From: Pyrrhosoma nymphula
Taxonomy: Eukaryota > Arthropoda > Insecta > Odonata > Coenagrionidae
Assembly: GCA_963573305.1 (NCBI GenBank)
Contig: OY754331.1
Location: 70,111,275 to 70,175,274, forward strand
Length of the DNA: 64,000 nucleotides
Reading direction: 5' to 3'
The notes beneath the pieces were generated by a model. The model saw only the letters and a program-made list of their open reading frames with translations, searched no databases and was not told where the DNA came from. The position numbers were made by a program, and so were the translations under genes. Positions within the stretch are counted from its first letter, which is position 1; every line of letters starts with the position of its first letter. Below are positions 55,995 through 64,000 of the stretch, piece by piece.

Positions 55995-58420
55995 CAGCGG
56001 ACTCTAGTTAGTATGTTCTTGAAGGGACCTGGGATTCTGAATGTGGTAACCAGGAAAACGTGCAAAACAGGGTAGGCATTCCATGGAAAGAAAAAAAAAT
56101 AGTTGATTGCATAACTTTCAGGGGAATGTTATCCTGCCGATCATTTTAGCTCATAACGTAGATAACTGGTGATCATTTATTGTAAAAATAGTTTATTTTC
56201 CTCCTATTCCGCCTACCAAGAAAATACATGCTATACCTAACGTTGATGCATACTCAATTATTAATGATGACGACAATGACCAAACAGCACGTTTAGTGTA
56301 CAGATGCTGCTTTCACAAAGTTCAGCGACAAAGTAAGTGAAGCCACCTAGTGATATTTTTCTCATCGCACTTCCAATGTAATAATTAGGTCAGAGGAGAA
56401 ATGAAACCGTGGCGTGAATGCCCACTTCTCACTCAATTGCTCTTCATGCTTATGGAAATCATGGTTACAAAAATGTAATTCCTTGTAGTAAATTACAATG
56501 ATTGCAAGGAAAATGCTATATTTGTGTTTACCATGATGAACATTTTCATGAATAAATATTATAGTATTTTGAGGATTCTTAGAACTACTTGAAAACATGA
56601 ACAAAATGAGCTCCCTGCCCAAAAACATCGTCCTTCCCGTGCATAATGGCATAAACTTGATTGCTTGTAACAAAGCAAAAATGGAATTTCCCGCGTGTTC
56701 TCCACAAGTATTTTTTTTAAATACATAATGTAATTGAAATACATATAAACTTATAGGGGCGGGAAGAATCTGTCCAAGGTGCTTTGTTTTTTTCCATTTT
56801 GAGCCCTAATTCTTTGATAGTACATACTTCCATTTTTATTAAAGTATTCATCACACTTTCATTGACTTTGTGACTGGTGACGAACTGTCTCCATCGCTTC
56901 CATTGCTTTTGCGAATGTTGGAGGAGATTCGGGCTCTGCTTTGCCTTTCCTGTTGTCTTCTTCTTCATCCTTTCTTACTTTCTGTTCATAGACTTCATCA
57001 ATTGATATCAATCTACTGATAAAAATATGCAATAACGAGATTCACTGACTTTTTCAATTACATTTAGGAAGATGAAAGATTATGTTTGGAATTGCTATTA
57101 TTTATTTTTTATGTAATTATCTTCATAAATAAAGCTTCATTTTTAGTAGTCACAGGTTCCAACAACCAACCTGCAGACTTCAACATCGGTGTCACATGCG
57201 ATCTACTCGTCGAAGGTCATATCCTCCCCTTCTCTGAACAGCTGATCCCAGCCCTCAAGGGTGTGCTCATGTGCTGCCTTGTCACTTGGTGATGCAGAAT
57301 TGTCCTCGTTTGTGCTGCGATGAAATCCAGAGGTCCGAAAGCAATTTCTTATACTCTAGGCTTTGACGGAGTCCCAGGCATACTTCACAAAATGCATCGC
57401 ATTTAGGATATTTACTTTTCTTCCTGACTCATGAAGGCTGGCCAACCTCTCATTGACAAGTAGTTTCCTGTACTTATGCTTCATACATCATATGATGCCT
57501 TGATTTTAGGGGCTGAAGAACACTCGTGCAATTTGGAGGAAAAAACACCACTTTAACATTTCTTAAAAATACAGTGTCTATTGGATGTGCTGCGGAGTTA
57601 TCAATTAGCAACAAAATTTTACCATTTAAACACCCATCTTGGCATCCAGTGCTCACAGGAACTTTTCAAAAATTGTTGTGGTCATCCAGGCATTAGAGTT
57701 GCAATCATACATCCAAGGTAATGTTTGAACATGTTTGAAGCATCTGGGGCGTTTTTATTTCCCGATCACTAACGGAATCAGTTTTTATTGTTCCAATTTC
57801 ATTGCAACATAGGACAGTCAGCCTATCCTTACTCATCTTACCTCCATGACACTTATCTCCTCTAACTGCCAGTGTTTTATCAGGAAGCAAATTAAAAAAT
57901 AAGCCCGTCTCATCAGCATGAAAAACATTATTCGGGCTGTAGTTTTTAAATGATGGCATAGATGAGGATCACATGCACTGTTGCTCATGCAGTTTTGATT
58001 TCATAGGCGACAACGGCGACAGCCGCGACAGCTATAAAACAAACGAATTGCAATAAAATGCACTGCTTGTGGGAACCTTGTCAAGTGTTGAATAGGTGAT
58101 TCTAATGTTTGAGATTGCTTTTTTCTTACTTCGCAAATTTTTTTTTACCATAATATGACTATCAAAATATTTTTGTAAGTGATAACAATCTTTTTTAATG
58201 CGGAAGTTAACCTCTTGAGGTTTATCCATCATCTGATTAACTTGCGAGGCGGTTATTTCCCTAGGACGAATTTGGTTTGGTCCTCCTCCAAACGTGGTAA
58301 AAAGGTAACCAAAATGTGCTAACCATAATTATTTACATGCACTGTGACACGGACCTGAGGAAATGACCATACAAATGAGAAAAACTTGCTATCAAGGAAC
58401 GTCCTAACGAGAGTCGGCTG
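55995..58420 (-). mobile_element. Near full-length Tigger (pogo-group) DNA transposon, 2.43 kb
   Basis: The left end CAGCGGACTCTAGTTAGTAT (55995 onward) matches, with a few changes, the inverted right end CAGCCGACTCTCGTTAGGAC (ending 58420), flanked by TA at 55993-55994 and 58421-58422. A broken transposase lies on the minus strand between about 57970 and 56750. The length and TIR style fit Tigger elements of the Tc1/mariner superfamily. It inserted with its transposase antisense to the channel gene. Confidence 0.85.
56750..57970 (-). pseudogene. Tigger transposase, broken (DDE domain and C-terminus)
   Basis: Minus-strand order: SPNNVFHADETGLFFNLLPD with the first catalytic Asp at about 57912, then GDKCHGGKMSKDRLTVLCCN; AWMTTTIFEKFL near 57680; GKILLLIDNSAAHPIDT with the second Asp at about 57600; VVFFPPNCTSVLQPLKS, where the expected QPLD third catalytic residue is Lys; then KHKYRKLLVNERLASL, HEHTLEGWDQLFREGEDMTF and a C-terminal HSQKQWKRWRQFVTSHKVNE plus SVMNTLIKMEVCTIKELGL. 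Stops and frameshifts separate these blocks. The N-terminal helix-turn-helix part was not recognised. Confidence 0.8.
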
Positions 58421-58422
58421 TA

Positions 58423-61352
58423 TATGAGTGTAAATTCAAATGAGCAAAATATGTACTAGTTAATTGCAGGCATAACAGCAAGAGACCTTGCCTTTTATTT
58501 TGATTAAATATGCTGTGAACTTGTGACACTGAAAAATAATTATAATTGCTTAAATTTTCAATAATTATAATTCCATCACCCAAATATTAGTTGATGCTAC
58601 AAATTAGTATGTACCTGTTCTGTATTTTAGTGCAAACTATCAATGGTAATTTCAAGTTATTAAATGCAGGGAATTTCACATGAAATTTGATCTTTAGCAC
58701 ACTTAAAAAGGCTGACATTATGGTAGATTTCATTCCTAAAGAAAAATTAAAATCAAGATTCTAACGAATTAATTCATTCCTCTGACAAAAGTGAAGTTGA
58801 TTTTCTTTCTACTTTTTTTGCAGTCAATGAAATTGCAACTATTTTCAAGTTACTTAGTTAAAATAGAGGAATCCCAAATTTGGCTTTAATTTCAGGTGGA
58901 AATAACTACTCATACCTACTTTAATTAAATGCAAATGTTAATATATACTGCTGGTAATGTATGGAAAATGAATAACCCTGCTGCAGCAATTTAATGTACA
59001 TTTAGGTTAGGTTATAGATTTCATTTCTAAGGAGATTTACATAGATTATCCATATATTTTCCCAAAAAATTGTTTTTTATCCAGACAACCTACTTAAGGG
59101 CTTCAGTCTTCATAAACATAATCAGCAAAAGGTGCACCATCACCAAATACTATACAAGTCTCTTGTTCACAAAGTGTTTGTGTTAAATATGTGATATAAA
59201 TTGAGAACTCCACCTTGTGAAGCCATTTCTTTCATTGTGGACTTAGGCTAGTAGAGTATTCTCGTCATATAAAACTACTGACTCAAATTTTAAGGTCTGC
59301 ATAAAATCAAGTATAACTTGAGAAATTTTAGCCTTTTTGATAGGGGAAAACCTACCTTTGACTTGTTGTCAAGTCACTACTTAAGGTGACTTATTCAGTG
59401 CCAGTATTTCTGCGTATCGGCTGCACAAAGTTATATGAATCTCTGGTATGCATGGACCATGGAGAATATTCTCTGAGAAAAGCATTATATTTATGTTTTA
59501 TCTACCATATTTTGACCTACCAATGCCAAATACTCGTAGTACTTCTGTTTTACAATATTAATTCATTCAGCAAGGTTGTTAGTTTTGCGCAAATATCACA
59601 TAAGGAACCTAAAATATTTACTTGGATTTGGTGATTTACTGGGGGCCATGTTGTTGATGTAAATCTCTATTAATATACATATTTTGATCGATATGTAGCA
59701 TATTTTTTACATGCTGTTGGTGAAAATAACTTTGAGTGAAATGCCATTGAATATTCTCAATATTTGACTCAAAGATGGGATGAAATGAAAGCCTAGTGAC
59801 TTCTCATCATGAAATCTGGAATTGCCTAGCATCTCTGCTTCCCAATACACCACACCCTCCAACAGCCAACTGACTCAGTTAAGGTCAACCATTTTCTTCA
59901 TAGATACCATTTTATATATTTCTTTCAGTGACCTGAATACATATATGGAAACATCCTTCTCTTCTGGCAAATATTCAAATTTCCATAGCTATCTCCTCCA
60001 CCTGTACCTTGCCAATGGCTGAAATTTGTAGAAGTCAAAAACAGGCGGCTAATTGAAGTCTGTGCTGTGAAATGTCCCAAGGAATCAACAATATCTTCTC
60101 CTTCTCTACTAACTCTGCTTTCTTTATCCTCTTAGCCATATGTTGGATATCTGATTGTACACAAAATCACACTCCGGTGTTAATATTTAAATTTGATGGC
60201 AACATCTTACTCCACAATAATACATCCCATCTCTCGTCACTGACCTATTGATTTTCCTCCAGTGCTATGAACGATTGAACAGTAAACACTGTGGGTGCAA
60301 TAGCCAATGCTAAAAATATTACAGAAGATGATGATACCCTCAATCCAAATAAAATATTAATCAATAACAATGTTGCAGCTAAAAATATTAGCGCTAAATT
60401 TATTGAAATTTTTTCTTTCTTATTTTCAGTATTTAACACTCTCTCATTGTTTCAATATTCATCAGTGTGCCTTTAACGGTTCAGTTTTTTAACTGCGAAA
60501 AAAGAGATCAAGCAATTGTTTTCATCTCGACTGATGCTTGAGTCATGGATTTTAGTCAATATTTTTGGCTGAAAAGAAGACCCTAACTTTTATTCAAATC
60601 AACTTATACTTGAAGATATACAGTATTTTTTCACAGAACGTTTTTAAATTGACTCCAATGTAATCAGTTGAAGAAAAGAGTAGGAAACTTGTAAAAGCCT
60701 CTGAAATTGATTGCAGTACACCGGTGGCAGAGGTGGTACGATTCAGGAGTTTTTCCATTTAGTATATAGCATTCAAGATGCTTTAAATTGTTGTTTGGTA
60801 CATATTGCGTATCCTGGGTATTCTAAATCTCATTATTATTACATTATTATTATTTTCCATATCAGACTTTAGTTCAACCAGCTTTATTATTTTCCTTATA
60901 ATGCAGTAGACAATTTCAGAATAGCTGTACAATAAATATTAGAAATACTTAATATTAATAATATTTCCATACCTAATGGAAAAGGAGGAAATTCTGGCTA
61001 TAATGAAATATGTACTTGAATTCGCTGAATTTATTTCATATAAATATTCTGCATTATTGTAGAGGAAGGAACACACTTATGGGAATTTTTTGTGCTTCTA
61101 AAATTTACATTTAATGTAAATTTATCAAACTAGTTATGCTCTTAAAAAGTCTCTATATTTATTGTTATTAGCTGGAGGTCATTCATATAGGTTTTGTCTT
61201 TGGAAAAGTCACTGCATAAATACGACTTGAAGTCAATTCGAGCATATGTTTTAATATGTTGAGGAAAGCATAATTGACCCTTCAAATTCCAAGTTTATGC
61301 ATTTTGCCCTAAGAACGGTTTTGGGCATAACTTTGTGGAAGTCCTTCATAGA
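58423..61352 (+). other. AT-rich stretch without recognised genes
   Basis: Contains several open frames of 60-82 codons (for example 59386-59634 plus, 60245-60439 minus), all in AT-rich sequence and without a recognisable domain. No TIR pairs or retroelement sequence were found here. Confidence 0.55.
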
Positions 61353-61573
61353 AGGAAAGTTAGGTTAATTTTCAGCACCTTTTTCCACCCATAGTTTTAT
61401 TTATGGAGACCATAGTTTCATTACAGAGTAACATCTTCAGGTCACATGTCACCCTTTAGTACAGAGTAACACCTTCAGGTCACCTGAAGATGTTACTCTA
61501 TAATGAAACCATTGTTGTGATAAATAAAACTACACATGGAAAAAGCTTTGCTGAAAATTCATATAACTTTCCT
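61353..61573. mobile_element. Palindromic Penelope-like terminal-repeat relic with internal partial duplication
   Basis: Arms 61353-61442 and 61483-61573 are imperfect inverted repeats. The right copy reads outward CCTGAAGATGTTACTCTATA, ATGAAACCATTG, AATAAAACTACACATGG, AAAAAGC, TGAAAATTC: the CTGAnGATG / weak hairpin / GAAACC / AATAAA / TGG order of the other PLE-like relics. In the loop, ACAGAGTAACA(T/C)CTTCAGGTCAC occurs twice in tandem (61423 and 61461), which suggests a second partial copy. No TSD was found. Confidence 0.5.
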
Positions 61574-61779
61574 GCCATTTTGTCTAAATTCAGTCACTTG
61601 ATGACAGCCACTTATTAAGTAGATTTATCTTCTATGTTAAACTGTTAGTAAACTACAGAGAATGTATTGTGTTACAATTCATAGGGCTTTGAAGTTTCAT
61701 TTTAAAACTACAATTAAAAGTGCACTTTGAGAGATGCTAGGACTTGTAAAAAAATATTATTAACTTATTGGTGTTAGAA

Positions 61780-63834
61780 TATGGGCTCCAAAGTGAGGCA
61801 TCTCCACGCACAATGCAAATACTTTGATCCATCTCTCGGAGAAGGATATAAAAAACTTCTTAAAAACTACAAAGATGCTATAAATGAATTTAAGAGAAAT
61901 TATTTTAATAAGCGCATTGCCACAGCAAGTAATGTTAGCAAAGCAGCATGTAATGCTATAAATGGACAAACAATTAGTGATGTCAGTCACAAAAATCCTC
62001 CCTTTATTACCTTCAATAATATTCCAGTATCTAATCCTGCTAATATAGCAGATTGTTTCAACAATCAGTTTTGTAAATTTAAAACAAATGTAACTTTATC
62101 GATTTTTAATGGGTTAAACTGTCCTTACTCAATATTTCTCATGCCATAAGACCCAAATGAAGTTGAAAAAACAATTCGGACTTTCGACAATAATTGGTCA
62201 GTTGGATGTGATGGAGTACCAATGCCAATCATAAAACTTGCTACTAAGATAATCTCCCAGTCCCTTTGTGATATTTTCAATATGTCAATTTCTAATGGTC
62301 ATTTTCCTGCTGTGCCAAAAACTTCTCTGTTTGTACCTACTCATAAAAGAGGGTCATACAGTGAATCAGAAAACTATAGACCCATTTCTATCCTCACTGT
62401 GTTTTCCAAAATCTTTGAAAAACTTTTTTATAGCCGAATCATTAACTATTTATGTCATTTTGGCCTTCTACACCATTCTCAACATGGATTCATCATGGGA
62501 AAGCCTACCACAACTGCAGCCTTTCAGCTTATAAATAAAATTATTTGGGGACTTTCCAATCAGGAAGACTTAATTGATTTTTTTTTTAATTTGTTGAAAG
62601 CTTTTGATTCAGTTGATCATGATCTACTTTATTCTAAATTGCATAGTCTTATAATTAATGGTATTGCCTTGTCTTGGGTTAAGTCATACCTATCAAACTG
62701 TTAGCAAATGGTTCAAATTAACATTAAACATAGTTCGGGCACTAACACATTTAAGTCCAATTTGGTTGAAACCTATTGCAGAGTCCCACAGGGTTCTATA
62801 TTGGGCCCACTTCTGTTCGTCATATTCATTAATGACCTTCCCACCCACTTACCCAATTGTGAAGTGATTTTGTATGCCAATGACACATTTACACTAAGTG
62901 TAGGTGACAATTTTGCAGATGCTTGTGATTCTGCTCATCAAACTTTAATCAAAATGTTAAATTGGTGTAGGTTGAATAATTTGAAAATGAATGAGAACAA
63001 AATAGTTTCTCTCTCAAAAATATTTGTACAGTTTCACAATAAAATTAATCCACCAATTCCCATTTAATTTGACCCCTCTTCTTAGAGTGGATACAAATAA
63101 ACCTATAAAGAAGTCGAGCTCCGTAAAATTCTGTGGAATATCTTTTACCGAAAACCTTGATTGGTATCCTCACATTAATGATATAATAAAAAAAATGGCC
63201 ACTGGGACATTCATGATCAGGAAACTTGTCCCTACTACTTCCGTGGAAATTTTGTAACTATGTAGTATACTTTGCTAAAGTTCACGCTCACTTGACCTAT
63301 GGAGTTGTCTTATGGGGTAACTCGAGCGCAGCAAGGAAGGCATTTTCTATGCAAAAGAGGTCTATAAAGGCCATGATGAGTGTACCCATCAGGACCCCTG
63401 GAAGGCCTTTGTTTAGGCAACTGAATATCATGACTTTACCCAGCATATATATTTTTCACACATGTTTATTTGTAAAAAAGAATCCATCTATGTTCATTCC
63501 TAACTCAATGGTTCATAGTCACTTGACTTGTGGAAGGGATAATGTTCACCTGCGAGTACAATCACTTGCTGCATGTAAGAATGGCCCTATTCACTCGGCA
63601 TCACTTTTGTACAGTAAGTTACCTACAAACTTTAAATGTATGTCCTTTGTGTCTTCTTTTAAATTAAAACTCAAAGAACTACTGCTTAATAAATATTGTT
63701 ATAGTACTGATGAGTTTTTTCAGACAATATTGTAAATCTATTGTGAAAGGTTATTATGTATAAATGTTTCTGAATATGTTCTATGCCAACAATGACCAAC
63801 AGAACAATAAAGCTATGTATTATTATTATTATTA
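61780..63834 (+). mobile_element. 5'-truncated non-LTR retrotransposon (LINE, CR1/jockey-like)
   Basis: Plus-strand remnant lacking the apurinic endonuclease. It starts in the pre-RT linker, runs through the reverse transcriptase and C-terminal region, and ends with a poly(A) signal AATAAA (63806-63811) and a (TTA)n tail (63818-63834). The tail microsatellite and 5' truncation are typical of target-primed insertion. The TSD was not resolved. Confidence 0.85.
61781..63735 (+). pseudogene. LINE reverse transcriptase pseudogene
   Basis: Conserved blocks in order: SENYRPISILTVFSKIFEKL; HHSQHGFIMGKPTTTAAFQL; LLKAFDSVDHDLLYSKL (box A, first catalytic Asp); CRVPQGSILGPLLFVIFIND; ILYANDTFTLSVGDN; LNWCRLNNLKMNENKI; then the C-terminal HLTYGVVLWGNSSAARKAFS, QKRSIKAMMSVP. 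Premature stops at 62147 and 62702 in the first frame and frameshifts near 63065 and 63230 inactivate it. In box C the usual YADD reads YAND, so a catalytic Asp is also lost. The CR1/jockey placement is from the general look of the C-terminal region; a phylogeny would settle it. Confidence 0.85.
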
Positions 63835-64000
63835 AGAAGCTACAAAACCCTTTAGAATGAAAGAGTCAAGTGTTATGAAAGGGGGGCTTGGTATGTCTCT
63901 ACTCATTGCTTGTAATTGCTTAGAGAAAACATGAGAGGAGTTTATTGTGAAATGTCTAGCAGTTTTTTGTTTGTGTAATAGTGAAATGCAATAATTTAAA
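63835..64000. other. Window end, no feature seen
   Basis: AT-rich sequence after the LINE tail, with nothing recognisable. Confidence 0.5.

Noticed and set aside
60245..60439. Hydrophobic minus-strand peptide as a small membrane protein
   Set aside because: It comes from AT-rich sequence with repeated GCTAAAAATATTA words; hydrophobicity is expected from base composition.
1..64000. CRISPR arrays, bacterial operons or riboswitches
   Set aside because: No regularly spaced identical repeats. The gene structure is eukaryotic, with spliced GT-AG introns.
47395..64000. Further downstream exons of the channel
   Set aside because: An exon starting in the right phase with a C-terminal ERG-like peptide and good splice sites could not be identified by eye. 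Short exons may have been missed.

Overview
The window looks like arthropod, most probably insect, nuclear DNA. It is AT-rich, has long introns with GT-AG junctions, and is full of old transposable elements. It carries one recognisable host gene on the + strand: the middle and C-terminal part of an ERG-type voltage-gated potassium channel (KCNH2/6/7 family; insect orthologue seizure, sei). Thirteen exons between 2335 and 47394 chain together with consistent splice phases. They encode S1 through S6 with the GFG selectivity filter, the C-linker, the cyclic-nucleotide-binding homology domain and a low-complexity C-terminal region. The N-terminal PAS/eag exons lie upstream of the window or were not recognised. 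The last exon seen ends in an open phase, so the stop codon lies further downstream.

Layout: 1-2334 is upstream intron or flank. 2335-35863 holds twelve exons; the 9.3 kb intron after S1 carries two palindromic Penelope-like relics, a CpG-rich patch and exact palindromes. The S5/pore intron (19048-23874) holds a 2.76 kb TIR element with a 5S-rRNA-derived SINE inside it and a 617 bp MITE. The intron at 23996-26949 holds an hAT-like element with another 5S SINE nested in it. The 11.4 kb intron 35864-47307 holds a degraded third 5S SINE and a 2.8 kb TIR element that contains both a Tigger deletion derivative and a large Penelope-like palindrome. A short exon at 47308-47394 follows. The region 47395-64000 is mainly repeats: a Tigger C-terminal remnant, a 1.39 kb TIR element, an unexplained 159-codon reading frame, a further palindromic relic, a 2.43 kb Tigger with recognisable broken transposase, another small palindrome, and a 5'-truncated non-LTR retrotransposon.

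The most interesting signal is structural. At least five separate loci share one architecture: two copies of a Penelope-like 3' end, head-to-head, with 3' ends facing outward. Several carry a hammerhead-like CTGAnGATG/hairpin/GAAAC motif. Three are bracketed by exact 12-17 bp target-site duplications, with an asymmetric extension of about 30-50 bp at one end. Two include recognisable GIY-YIG endonuclease C-terminal coding sequence. The second theme is a 5S-rRNA-derived SINE present three times, twice nested inside DNA transposons.

All calls come from reading the sequence. No database search, folding program or splice predictor was run.
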